The notes under the pieces were generated by a model that was not told where the DNA came from, did no database searches, and saw nothing but the letters and a program-made list of their open reading frames with translations. From a bacterium (GTDB taxonomy: Bacteria; Zixibacteria; MSB-5A5; CAIYYT01), in contig JADJGC010000002.1 of assembly GCA_016708315.1 (NCBI GenBank), forward strand, positions 434,001-498,000: a DNA stretch of 64,000 bases. Direction: 5' to 3'. The translations under genes were made by a program, and so were the position numbers. This document shows, piece by piece, positions 9,677-18,184 of the stretch (positions within the stretch are counted from its first letter, which is position 1; each line of letters begins with the position of its first letter).

Positions 9677-10311
9677 TGTTTGGGTCGAGATTCCATCATC
9701 CGGTTTTTGTATGCCCAAAGGTACCACGATGCGATTGAGCAGTAAGGTGACCATCGGGATTGGAGCACTTCCCAGTCGAGTTCTTCCGCTGAGTGACCAT
9801 ACAATAGGCAAATTCCGTTCAGGAGTCCCTGGTCTTTTGTTGGAAGCACATTGGTTCGGTTCATAACGAAGATCAAATACATGTCTGCACTCCAGACGCC
9901 GAGACCCTTTACGGACGTGAGAGCGTCGCGAACCTGGTCATCGGTCATTCGCGGGAAATTGCGAAATGAAATCGCGCCGCCAGTGACTTTATCGCAAAGA
10001 TCACGCAAGTAAGCGATCTTTGGTCGTGAAACTCCTGCCGATCGAAGTTGAGCGTCGGTCAACTTGGCTACCGACGGTGGAGTCAACTTGTTAATGCCAG
10101 CGAGGCTTTTGATTCGACCAAAGATTGTGCCGGCGGCTTTGAGCGACAGTTGTTGATAGATGATTGTTCGCGCCAGAGTATTGAACCCGCCTTCTCCCTT
10201 CTCGAGCTTGCAGGGACCGATGAGTTTTATCGCACGAGCAAGGATCGGGTCAACGCGCTTTAGGTGCTTAACTGCTGGCGTCCAGACTGTATGATTTGAA
10301 GTAGTTGTCAA
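9673..10311 (-). CDS. AlkA-type DNA-3-methyladenine glycosylase
   Basis: A 212-residue HhH-GPD glycosylase that would remove alkylated bases from DNA, starting base-excision repair. Visible features are the N-terminal helix ending in FNTLARTIIYQQLS, the helix-hairpin-helix LTSVKGLGVWSADM, and the downstream Asp in LPTKDQGLL, which matches the catalytic aspartate. No Cys4 iron-sulfur cluster is present, in line with AlkA/MAG-type enzymes rather than endonuclease III. The start is TTG with AGGTGA upstream. The gene is coupled to the SDR gene by an ATGA overlap and follows the kelch protein gene by 13 bases. Confidence 0.88.
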   Translation of the reverse strand: MTTTSNHTVWTPAVKHLKRVDPILARAIKLIGPCKLEKGEGGFNTLARTIIYQQLSLKAAGTIFGRIKSLAGINKLTPPSVAKLTDAQLRSAGVSRPKIAYLRDLCDKVTGGAISFRNFPRMTDDQVRDALTSVKGLGVWSADMYLIFVMNRTNVLPTKDQGLLNGICLLYGHSAEELDWEVLQSRWSPYCSIASWYLWAYKNRMMESRPKQ

Positions 10312-10324
10312 TTCGTTTCACCTG

Positions 10325-11614
10325 TTAGGGATCAAGGAGCGGGTCATATTCTTCGAGACTATTGAGAATATCCGGAATGCCGTCAGTCAAGCCACCGGCT
10401 GTGTAGAGCTTACCGTTGATTACTCCGGCTGCGTGGTCGTGACGAGGATACTTCATGCGGCTACGGGTCAGCCAGGTGTCGCTGTTGATGTCGTACACTT
10501 CGACGCTAGAGAAAAAGATGTGAGGGCCGATTGCGTTCATTCCGCCGGTGATATAAATCTTGTCTCCGATCAACGAAGCACGGTGGTCGCGACGTGCGGT
10601 TGGCATTGGAGCGCGAGTTGAGAATGTTCCCAGGGACGGGTCGTAGACCGTAACGTCTGTCAGCCAAAAATTATCCGGATGGGACCCGCCGATCAGATAG
10701 AAAAGTCCGTTGTGAACTGTCACAGACATGCCGTCGCGTGGTTTTGGAAGCGTGCCGATTTGCTGCCACTCGTTCGCAGTGATTTCGTAACTATAGATCG
10801 CGCCATCGGATTGGTAGCCTCCGAATGTGAAGATATTGTCGCCATGCACGCCAGCACCGAAACGAGATCTACCTGTTGGCATTGGTTCCAACTGATCCCA
10901 TTGATCTGAAAGCGGGTCGTAGGAATTCACGATGGATATCTTCTGACCAAGAGCTTCGCCACCGAGGACGTAGATTCTGCCTTGATAGTCAACGGCGCTG
11001 GCGTATGCTCGGCGAACCGGCATGAAGTCTATTTGATGCCAAGTGTCGGTAGATTGATCATAGGCCTGACACAGATCCAATACGCCGTGGTACGATAGTC
11101 CGCCCATCACATAGAGCCGATTCCCCGTCACTGCGGAAGCGGGTCCCAGTCGTGAGGTAGGCATAGGTTGAAGGTCGCGCCAACCAAGTTCAAATGAACC
11201 CACCGCAAAGCTGCTGATGTTGCTTGACGCGCTGCTCAGACCATCTGGGTCTGTGGCCGTCACCTTCCAGAAGTATGTCACTCCTTGGCTCAACGACGAG
11301 ATTGTGTGGCTCTTGCCGGGCAATTCGGAAGCCGCTAGTTTTGTCGGAGGATTTGAAGTATCAACGAAGAGATCGAAGGTCAGTGAATCACCATCCGGAT
11401 CGCTTGCTTCCCAGTCAAGCTGCACACTCGTCGGAGCGGCAGCAGTTCCATCAAGAGGCTGGGTGAGTAATGGTGTCGAAGGAGCTCGATTGTCGGATGT
11501 GTCGTTTGACTTGTCTGAACAGGCGAGCTGGCTTACAAAGAGTGCCAACGACCCAAATGACAGAAATGCAAGAATGCGGTTGCGGGTCATGTACATGTGA
11601 CGAAAACTTCTCAT
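10325..11614 (-). CDS. Exported kelch-repeat protein with Fn3-like domain
   Basis: A 429-residue exported protein. The N-terminus has a hydrophobic signal ending in SQLACSDKS; the cysteine suggests a lipoprotein, although Gln at -3 is not canonical. Residues about 45-135 look like a fibronectin type III or cadherin-like domain (DWEASDPDGDSLTFDLFVD, YFWKVTATDPDG). Six kelch repeats follow, each with a hydrophobic strand and GG (LYVMGGL, IYVLGGE, IFTFGGY, FYLIGGS, IYITGGM, LYTAGGL) and a Trp-containing strand, giving one closed beta propeller. Such proteins bind partners or glycans; there is no catalytic motif. It lies 6 bases after the EamA transporter gene and probably shares its transcript. 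Confidence 0.87.
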   Translation of the reverse strand: MRSFRHMYMTRNRILAFLSFGSLALFVSQLACSDKSNDTSDNRAPSTPLLTQPLDGTAAAPTSVQLDWEASDPDGDSLTFDLFVDTSNPPTKLAASELPGKSHTISSLSQGVTYFWKVTATDPDGLSSASSNISSFAVGSFELGWRDLQPMPTSRLGPASAVTGNRLYVMGGLSYHGVLDLCQAYDQSTDTWHQIDFMPVRRAYASAVDYQGRIYVLGGEALGQKISIVNSYDPLSDQWDQLEPMPTGRSRFGAGVHGDNIFTFGGYQSDGAIYSYEITANEWQQIGTLPKPRDGMSVTVHNGLFYLIGGSHPDNFWLTDVTVYDPSLGTFSTRAPMPTARRDHRASLIGDKIYITGGMNAIGPHIFFSSVEVYDINSDTWLTRSRMKYPRHDHAAGVINGKLYTAGGLTDGIPDILNSLEEYDPLLDP

Positions 11615-11620
11615 TGATGT

Positions 11621-12523
11621 TTAAGCCTGTCTCGGTTCAATCTTCGCTTCACCGGTCCAAGTGCCAAGGTATATGGCAAAGATTGCGATGATTGCACCAG
11701 CAAATTCGATTGCCAGTGTCGGTCGCTGAAAGAAGACAATGTCCCAAATAAACGACAATGTCGGCTGAAGCAAGAGCATCAGACTTACTCGAGCGGCAGA
11801 AATGTGTTTGATGCTTCGAGTTATCAAAACCCAGCCTAAAACCTGGCCACAAATTCCATACAAGATCAGCCACAAGATACTCGGAGTGTCAGGAATGACA
11901 AAACTCTCTTGTGCAATAATGGCCACAATGGCAGAGCAGAATGCCGTGCTCAAGGTAGAGACAGTTATGTTGGCAAATGGTGCGGGAGCGTTGGACAATG
12001 ATTGTAATCTTCGGAGAGTCAATACGAACGATGCATAGAAAATTGCCGTTATGAGCCCATACATCACACCAGCTTGATAGTCAATACTCATCTTGTTCCA
12101 CTGCGTGCCGACAAGCAGGAAGAGCCCAAGAAGAGCCAATGGAATTGCAATGAAAACTCGGATACCGGGACGCTCTCTGAGGAACCCGATTGCGAATGCG
12201 GTCACGAAAAAGACCTGAAAACTCGCTAGTATGGTGGCAAGCCCTGGTCCAACGGCATTGATGCTGCGGTGCCAAAACGCCAAATCACCTGCAAACAAGA
12301 CGCCGCACAAGACGGCAAGAGAAAATGGCTTCCAGCCGTACCAGAGTTTGGTGCGAGTGATGAGCGTGATCAACAGGAGCAGCACACCACCAAAAAACAT
12401 TCGGTAAAATGCTGCTGCCGAGGGACCGACATCGGCGAGTTTGACAAACACAGCTGAGAAGCTGATAAGGACCACTCCGGAAAGCAATTCAAGCGAGCTA
12501 TGATCTTCGCGCGACTTCAGCAC
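11621..12523 (-). CDS. EamA-family (DMT) inner-membrane transporter
   Basis: A 300-residue protein with ten predicted membrane helices arranged as two EamA repeats of five (first about residues 12-145, second about 150-290). Typical helix ends are seen, such as AFYRMFFGGVLLLL, VGPGLATILASFQVFFVTAF and ISAARVSLMLLLQPTLSF. Members export or take up metabolites such as amino acids or nucleosides; the substrate is not evident. The start is GTG at 12523 with only a weak ribosome site, and no better alternative is seen nearby. It heads the minus-strand series that continues through the kelch, glycosylase and SDR genes. Confidence 0.88.
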   Translation of the reverse strand: MLKSREDHSSLELLSGVVLISFSAVFVKLADVGPSAAAFYRMFFGGVLLLLITLITRTKLWYGWKPFSLAVLCGVLFAGDLAFWHRSINAVGPGLATILASFQVFFVTAFAIGFLRERPGIRVFIAIPLALLGLFLLVGTQWNKMSIDYQAGVMYGLITAIFYASFVLTLRRLQSLSNAPAPFANITVSTLSTAFCSAIVAIIAQESFVIPDTPSILWLILYGICGQVLGWVLITRSIKHISAARVSLMLLLQPTLSFIWDIVFFQRPTLAIEFAGAIIAIFAIYLGTWTGEAKIEPRQA

Positions 12524-12728
12524 TTTACCAAACCTGTTGACAGTGTGAGCAAATCATGGGGAACGAATATGCGCGTTCTAAACTGCAGAAACAATCGATT
12601 TAAGCGTTGAGTACCATATGAATATCGGTTGCCCCTTCAGAGGCGCAGTGCTATTTTGTGCCAATCCGGACCAATCTTTTCATACGAACAGAATTTGAAT
12701 TTACGATAAGAACAAAGGACAAGTCGCT

Positions 12729-13319
12729 ATGGCAAAGAAGACAGTCAAGCAACAAGAGCGCGAGATCGAGCAGCTGGAAAAGCAGATTCTAAAGGACAAA
12801 CAAAAGCTCGCGAAAATGCGCAGGATAATGGAGCCGCTTGAGGTTGAAGACTTCACGTTCCAAACCGGCGGTGGTAAGAAAGTGAAGTTGTCTCAGATGT
12901 TTGGCAAGCGGGATGAACTCGTACTGGTACATAATATGGGCGTGAGATGTGCGTACTGCACGATGTGGGCGGACGGATTCAACGGGATGCGTGAGCATCT
13001 GTCTGACAGGGCCGGCTTTGTCGTTGTATCACCGGATGAACCGAAGGTTATGGCAGAGTTTGCCAAGGGACGCGGCTGGAGGTTTCCAATCTATTCACAT
13101 CACGCAACGACTTTTGGGAAGGCGTTGGGGTTTGAGTCACCCGACGGCGGCGCATGGCCGGGGGTATCTACCCTATTTCGCAATCCCAATGGCAAGATCT
13201 ATCGTGTGGCCAAGGCATTCTTTGGGCCAGGCGACGATTTCTGCCCGCCGTGGCACTTCTTCGAGTTACTGCCAAGGGGTGTCAATGGTTGGGGACCAAA
13301 ATACAGCTACAAGAAATAG
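12729..13319 (+). CDS. DUF899-family thioredoxin-like protein
   Basis: A 196-residue cytoplasmic protein. Residues 1-35 form a charged helix (KKTVKQQEREIEQLEKQI). The rest matches DUF899, a thioredoxin-fold family: FTFQTGGGKKVKLSQMF, LVHNMGVRCAYCTMWADGF with a CAYC redox motif, VVVSPDEPKVMAEFAKGRGW, and a C-terminal PPWHFFELLPRG. The CxxC suggests a disulfide or peroxide redox role, but the family is not biochemically defined. It stands alone on the plus strand and converges with the cohesin-dockerin gene (7 bases between stops). AAAGGAC upstream serves as ribosome site. Confidence 0.85.
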   Translation: MAKKTVKQQEREIEQLEKQILKDKQKLAKMRRIMEPLEVEDFTFQTGGGKKVKLSQMFGKRDELVLVHNMGVRCAYCTMWADGFNGMREHLSDRAGFVVVSPDEPKVMAEFAKGRGWRFPIYSHHATTFGKALGFESPDGGAWPGVSTLFRNPNGKIYRVAKAFFGPGDDFCPPWHFFELLPRGVNGWGPKYSYKK

Positions 13320-13326
13320 TGCCCGA

Positions 13327-14205
13327 TTACGGACACGCGGCGCAGGGAGCTGTTCCACCGGCAAAGATGAAATTGATCAGGTAGACGGCATCCGATATCG
13401 TAACCATCCCACTGCAATCGACGTCAGCAGCATTGATCGGGTTAGGCGGAATGCCGCTTGAAAAGATGTACGCGATAATCAGGACGGCGTCGGAGATACT
13501 GATTGTGCTGCTGCCATCGGCATCGCCACAAATGTAGTAATTCGTCGCGATATCATTGTGGAAATCGATGCTGAAAAGCACCCTGTCGGCCGCTGCGAGA
13601 CAGCTGTCGGGGGCTCCAACATTTGGAATACGGCTGCTTTCGGGATAATTCAGTGAGTCAGGTTCATTCCAAAGGACAGAACCATTTGGATTGAAGACGC
13701 GATTCAGCACAATGAGGGTATCGCCGCGCGTATTTGAAACAGCATTATCGCCGCAAGTTAGCCAAAAGAATGAAAATTCCTCCTGAGCGGATTCAGATAT
13801 CCAATTCGGTGCAACAAAAAACGAGTATTTAGCGATCGAACCCTTGGGAAAAAGATCGGCGGAGTCGGGATGGACAGGTCCGTTGTTGATGTCGGCTATC
13901 GTGAATATGTTTACGGAATTGGAAGCGCTGTTGTGCGATGATGTGAAATACTCCCAATTGTTCAATCCGGTGTCCTGGACAACGCCCAAATATGAGAAGA
14001 GACTATCGTTGTAACGAATCGTGAAGTCAATGCCTCCTAATTGCCGCGCTGACTGGACGAAAATCGAGACATCAATGATAGAGCCTGCTAACACGCCACG
14101 AGGTGCGCGGAGCTTGGCAGAGATTGGCTGGGAAGCAGATATTGCCGGAAATGCAAGTGCGGCAACTGAAAAAACAAAGATGATCTGGAGGATTCGGCGC
14201 TTCAT
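13327..14205 (-). CDS. Secreted cohesin- and dockerin-domain protein
   Basis: A 292-residue exported protein. The ATG at 14205 is chosen because GAAAGG precedes it by about 8 bases. A signal peptide (KRRILQIIFVFSVAALAFPAISA) is followed by a cohesin-like beta domain (about residues 25-165; GVLAGSIIDVSIFVQSARQL, IDFTIRYNDSLFSYLG). The C-terminus is a dockerin type I pair: GDADGSSTISISDAV and DVDCSGMVTISDAV, each a calcium loop with Asp at 1 and 3 and Ser at 5, followed by a helix. The protein should take part in calcium-dependent assembly on the cell surface. The presence of cohesin and dockerin in one chain suggests self-assembly or a chain of such proteins rather than a cellulosome. Confidence 0.85.
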   Translation of the reverse strand: MKRRILQIIFVFSVAALAFPAISASQPISAKLRAPRGVLAGSIIDVSIFVQSARQLGGIDFTIRYNDSLFSYLGVVQDTGLNNWEYFTSSHNSASNSVNIFTIADINNGPVHPDSADLFPKGSIAKYSFFVAPNWISESAQEEFSFFWLTCGDNAVSNTRGDTLIVLNRVFNPNGSVLWNEPDSLNYPESSRIPNVGAPDSCLAAADRVLFSIDFHNDIATNYYICGDADGSSTISISDAVLIIAYIFSSGIPPNPINAADVDCSGMVTISDAVYLINFIFAGGTAPCAACP

Positions 14206-14413
14206 GCTAAGACCTTTCGTCATGAGGTCATTCAGCCGGTCGAGAACAATCGATCCGGATTTTCTAGTTTGGTCGTTAGCAGATTTGCGTTTAGCAGGAC
14301 CTCTTTCGCGTGGTTATTTAGTCCGTAAGAGTATACGCGATTTCGGCAAAAAGGCAAATACATTCTTGAGCCGATTTGAGTAGGGGCGCATTAGATGGGC
14401 CAAGCGCCATGGA

Positions 14414-14788
14414 TTAGAGCTTCAGAGACAGCTCAGTAAGCATCTGCTCGAGATGCTGGAGCTTGACAGGTTTAGGCAGGTAGTAGTCGATGCCATCGGC
14501 AACGACCATCTTTTGAGTATGACGCGAATCAAAAGTTGACATGATCACGACTTTGGTGTCCGGGCTACATTGGCGAATGCGCTTGAGAAGGCTGACGCCG
14601 TCAACCTTGGGCATTCTCGAATCAGCAATTACGAGTTTATAGTTCTTCTCGCCGATTTTGGAGAAGGCCTGTTCCGGGTTGTTGGTGCTCTCGGTTGCCA
14701 CGTTCAAGTGGTCAAACATCTGCACCAGAATTTTGCCAGTATCGCCGAAGTCATCGACGATGAGTACTTTGGAATCCTGTTTAGCCAT
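14414..14788 (-). CDS. Single-domain response regulator
   Basis: A 124-residue CheY-like receiver with no output domain. The acidic pair D12-D13, phosphorylatable D56 (VIADSRMPKVDG), Ser in VVIMSTF at the Thr/Ser position, and Lys in YYLPKPVK make a complete active site. It would act by phosphorylation-dependent binding to another protein or as a phosphorelay intermediate. No kinase is adjacent. Two proteins in this window carry a kinase dimerisation helix without ATPase (31538-32860 and 54125-54874) and are conceivable partners, but nothing links them directly. Confidence 0.92.
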   Translation of the reverse strand: MAKQDSKVLIVDDFGDTGKILVQMFDHLNVATESTNNPEQAFSKIGEKNYKLVIADSRMPKVDGVSLLKRIRQCSPDTKVVIMSTFDSRHTQKMVVADGIDYYLPKPVKLQHLEQMLTELSLKL

Positions 14789-14946
14789 AACTTATTTTTG
14801 TCCTCCCTACTTATACTTATCGGTCATGGCATTACCTGACATTAAACGAAAGTCGCGAAAATTACTCTCGTCTCAACACAAAATTGCTTTATAATCGACT
14901 CTCGAACTGGATGTTGCGATCTCATAAAAATGGATAGATTCTATTG

Positions 14947-16266
14947 ATGTTTCAGAATGTTACTACAAAAGCCCGCTTGCTCGAATTTCTAATCTTATCA
15001 ATGGTAATCGCTCTTTTCGCCATTGGAGAGTGCGCTGCACAATCAAGCGAATCAGAATTTCTGGACACGACAGGGCTCAGTTCGCTAACGATACGCAATG
15101 TCGCATTCACAGGTAAATTCAAATTGCGGCGCTACATACTCTATCGAGAAATCGACTCCAAGCATGGACAATTGTTCGACCTTGAATTGCTGGAACGAGA
15201 TCGTCGCAAGGTGGATGGATTTGGTATCTTTTCGAAAGTCGACACCTATTTACTGCCTGATGGCGACTCAATTGACATAGAATTCGATTTGCGCGAAGTT
15301 TGGACCTTGCTGCCGCTTCTGTCACTTGGGAGAACCGATGGCAAGCTTGATTGGTCGGTAGGTGTTCATGAGAAGAATCTTCTCGGATTCTATCTTCAAA
15401 CGGTAGTGCTGTACCGAAGATTCGAGGGAAAGAATTCAGGACACATTGCGGCAACATTTCCGCGCTTCCTTGGAAAAGATATAGCAGTAGGATTTGCGGT
15501 AGCCGAACAACGAGAGATCGATCCACTGCAATTTCACGGCGTGCGTTATGACTACGATTACCTTCGCAAAGCAATTTCCGGTTCTCTGGGTCATAGACTG
15601 AGTGAGAACGTATATGTGCAAGGTTATGGCGGGTACGATCGCGAGAACTGGCAGTTGGCTGCGCCAGACACACTTGGGCTAGCGACGAAGGCCATTGACT
15701 ATCCTCGCTATTCAATCGGGACGGGAGTAACGTTGGGTCGGGTCTATTTTGATCGATATTTTTATGACGGAAATGATGCGTCTTTCGATGTTACCGGGAT
15801 CAACGAGCTCAATGAAGGAAGTTTCAACAAGTGGCGAATATCGCTAACCGGCAGAAAGTATATAATCAGCGGACCAGTGAACTTCGCCATGCGGGTGAGG
15901 CTTCAGACGTCATCGGCTGATGAGCGGGTTCAGCCTTATGCGATCTCTGGAGAAAGCAATGTACGCGGAACACCAGAAAAGGTAGAACGTGGTGATCAAG
16001 TGCTTCTCGGGAATTTTGAGACACGGTGGCGGACTCTGGATACGCGCGTATTCTACGGCCAGCTCGCAGCTTTTGTAGACTACGGTAGCATCTGGGGGCG
16101 AGGTCGTGAATTCAGTGACGCGATTGCGGATCCCTACTATAGTGTCGGTGTTGGAATTCGCGGATCAATAAAGCAATTCTTGGGCAGGGTCGGTCGATTA
16201 GATGTTGCCTTGAATCCACGGGATGGCTCGTTCTCGTTATATTTGTCAACCTCTCAATTCTTTTAA
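14947..16266 (+). CDS. BamA/TpsB-like outer-membrane beta barrel
   Basis: A 439-residue outer-membrane protein. A signal peptide (LEFLILSMVIALFAIGECAAQ) is followed by one POTRA-like module (about residues 45-115; SSLTIRNVAFTGKFKLRRYILYREI, GIFSKVDTYLLPDGDSIDIEFDL). The remainder is a barrel of alternating strands ending in Phe-Phe, the usual Omp85 C-terminus. SGESNVRGTPEK resembles the VRGF/Y motif of strand 12 in Omp85 proteins. With a single POTRA it is shorter than BamA and closer to the small surface-antigen members. The substrate is unknown. The gene is monocistronic. Confidence 0.8.
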   Translation: MFQNVTTKARLLEFLILSMVIALFAIGECAAQSSESEFLDTTGLSSLTIRNVAFTGKFKLRRYILYREIDSKHGQLFDLELLERDRRKVDGFGIFSKVDTYLLPDGDSIDIEFDLREVWTLLPLLSLGRTDGKLDWSVGVHEKNLLGFYLQTVVLYRRFEGKNSGHIAATFPRFLGKDIAVGFAVAEQREIDPLQFHGVRYDYDYLRKAISGSLGHRLSENVYVQGYGGYDRENWQLAAPDTLGLATKAIDYPRYSIGTGVTLGRVYFDRYFYDGNDASFDVTGINELNEGSFNKWRISLTGRKYIISGPVNFAMRVRLQTSSADERVQPYAISGESNVRGTPEKVERGDQVLLGNFETRWRTLDTRVFYGQLAAFVDYGSIWGRGREFSDAIADPYYSVGVGIRGSIKQFLGRVGRLDVALNPRDGSFSLYLSTSQFF

Positions 16267-16392
16267 CGTACTCGCAGCAATCTCCCGAAGCGATGCCCCG
16301 CCTGAATTCAATTGCCGATCACATTGAATTTTTGAATCTTTTTACAAGTCAAGCATGTCTAATTTTTGATCTGGTGGAAGAAGGCAGTTGAT

Positions 16393-16665
16393 ATGGACAA
16401 GTTTTACAAGATCATGGGATTCGTTATACCGATAGTCGCGATTGGCATAGCATATATGATAGTTGCGAATTTCGATCTTCGAAGCGTTACAACCGAAAAT
16501 GACTTCATTACAGCCATGCTCCATTCGGAGTCAGTCTATCAAATTTCCGAAAAGGGGAAGATCGTTCTCGGAACGGCAATTTCAGCACTTGGATTTTGTT
16601 TTGGAATTCTATCCTTCGATATTGGAATTGTGTTGTCGCGGTTGAAGAAGATGGGCATTCGATGA
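16393..16665 (+). CDS. Small two-helix membrane protein
   Basis: A 90-residue protein starting MDKFYKIMGFVIPIVAIG, with one helix near the N-terminus and another near the C-terminus (LGTAISALGFCFGILSFDIGIVL), ending in a basic tail. No family is recognised. Its stop overlaps the start of the next gene (ATGA at 16662-16665), so it is the first gene of a six-gene plus-strand operon that goes on with a thioredoxin-fold protein, an ABC exporter, CrcB and DUF190. Confidence 0.6.
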   Translation: MDKFYKIMGFVIPIVAIGIAYMIVANFDLRSVTTENDFITAMLHSESVYQISEKGKIVLGTAISALGFCFGILSFDIGIVLSRLKKMGIR

Positions 16666-17240
16666 GTGTTCTTAGAAAGATTCCGATTCCCTTCTTCGCG
16701 GTCGTATCGCTTGTTCTCGGAATCGGATTAGCAATCTGGCAGTATGATCTTGTAATAAATCGGAGCAAGCCGACTTCCAAAACGCGTTCGGCGGTTGATT
16801 TGCAATTTCGAATGAACGATGGCCGCACGGTGGTGGTGCCCGAAGATACGAGTCAATATAGTGTCGTCATGTTCTGGGGCGCGTCGTCTGAGCGCAGTAT
16901 GGCGATGATCAGCGAGGTTGTTGAAGCAAGTCAGAACACAGAACTGGATTCACTTTTTGATTTCTACATAGTCAACATAGAAAACTCGCCAGATGAGATT
17001 CGACAGTCGGTTGCGTTCGACAATTCAGAATTGCCTTTCGGATACAATCCGACCGGCGACTATTTTGATGACTCGCCGATTCAGACTTTGCCAGTGACAA
17101 TCATCTTCTCCCCTGCTGGCGCAGTGTTCGCCGGGCTGGAGGGATACTCACCCGGCGCTTTGCAAGAGAAGTTGTACAGTACGGCCGCCGCGATGAAGTA
17201 TGTCGGTTCATCTGGCGAATTTAAATTCAGAATAGAGTAA
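16662..17240 (+). CDS. Thioredoxin-fold membrane-anchored protein without active-site cysteines
   Basis: A 192-residue protein with an N-terminal membrane anchor (FFAVVSLVLGIGLAIWQYDL) and a TlpA-like periplasmic domain. The strand-helix segment VVMFWGASSERSMAMIS stands where TlpA proteins have WASWCxxC, but the cysteines are replaced (SSER). The cis-Pro strand is kept (IQTLPVTIIFSPAGAVF). The fold is therefore likely while thiol redox chemistry is not. It may be a binding subunit for the ABC exporter encoded next (9 bases downstream). The start at 16662 overlaps the previous stop, and longer starts lie inside the upstream gene. Confidence 0.7.
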   Translation: MSVLRKIPIPFFAVVSLVLGIGLAIWQYDLVINRSKPTSKTRSAVDLQFRMNDGRTVVVPEDTSQYSVVMFWGASSERSMAMISEVVEASQNTELDSLFDFYIVNIENSPDEIRQSVAFDNSELPFGYNPTGDYFDDSPIQTLPVTIIFSPAGAVFAGLEGYSPGALQEKLYSTAAAMKYVGSSGEFKFRIE

Positions 17241-17248
17241 GAGCAAAC

Positions 17249-18184
17249 ATGACTGCAGCTATTCGATTCGATAATACGAGCAAGACCTACCGCGAGCGAG
17301 GTAATCGCAAGGATGCGCTGAAGGGGATTTCTTTCGAGGTGCCGGAAGGCGAGATATTCGGATTCCTGGGACCTAACGGCGCCGGCAAGACAACGGCAAT
17401 GCACATCCTGCTTGATTTCATTCAGTCAAACAGCGGTCGCGCAGAGATATTCGGAGTCGATTCGAGGGATCCTCGGTCACGTGAGAAGATTGGATTCCTG
17501 CCCGAGATTTTCAATTTCGATGGTTTCTTGAAAGGCGAGGAGTTCTTGCGGTTGTTTTCGCGGTTGGGTGGTGCTGATCAAGCCAAGGTCCCGGCGCGGA
17601 TTTCTGAATTGTTGGAGTTCTTGGAAATGCCGACTGCCGGCACAGTCAAGATTCGCAATTACTCAAAAGGCATGACGCAGAAGATTGGACTTGCCCAGGC
17701 CCTAATAGCCGATCCACAGCTTCTCATTTTGGATGAGCCGACATCAGGTATGGATCCAATTGCCAAAGCGCGAGTTAAGCAGCTGTTGCAAAAGCTTCGG
17801 TCGCAGGGCAAGACCGTATTTCTTTCGACCCACATTCTATCAGACATCGAAGACATTGCAGACCGAGTGGCGATTATCAACGAAGGCGAACTTATCGCTG
17901 TTGAGAAGCTTGGCGTGCTGCTGAACTCAGAGCAGGCGGCATTCCGGATTGTCTTCTTGTCCCCAAACACTGAGTTGATCGCTTCCCTGCAAGCGCGAGT
18001 GGAAGTCACTGTCGAAAATGAGACAGCTTCGGTGTTGTGTCAGAATCGTGAAGATAAGAATTTCGCACTGGAAACCATACTTCAAAATGGCGGAGACATT
18101 ATCAGTGTAAAGCAAGTCGGAGCAAGCTTGTTAAATCGCTTCTTGAAGCTTGTGAAGCACGAGGAGTTGAGCGATGATAAATGA
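17249..18184 (+). CDS. ABC-2 exporter ATPase subunit
   Basis: A 311-residue ATP-binding subunit. Walker A is GPNGAGKT at 41-48, the signature is NYSKGMTQKIGLAQAL, Walker B is LLILDEPTSGMD, and the H-loop lies in FLSTHILSDIEDIADR. The long C-terminal extension after about residue 215 is typical of NosF/CcmA-like subunits of ABC-2 exporters. It powers the permease encoded by the next gene, whose start lies 11 bases inside this one. The transported substrate is not evident. The neighbours (thioredoxin-fold protein upstream, CrcB downstream) do not settle it. Confidence 0.92.
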   Translation: MTAAIRFDNTSKTYRERGNRKDALKGISFEVPEGEIFGFLGPNGAGKTTAMHILLDFIQSNSGRAEIFGVDSRDPRSREKIGFLPEIFNFDGFLKGEEFLRLFSRLGGADQAKVPARISELLEFLEMPTAGTVKIRNYSKGMTQKIGLAQALIADPQLLILDEPTSGMDPIAKARVKQLLQKLRSQGKTVFLSTHILSDIEDIADRVAIINEGELIAVEKLGVLLNSEQAAFRIVFLSPNTELIASLQARVEVTVENETASVLCQNREDKNFALETILQNGGDIISVKQVGASLLNRFLKLVKHEELSDDK

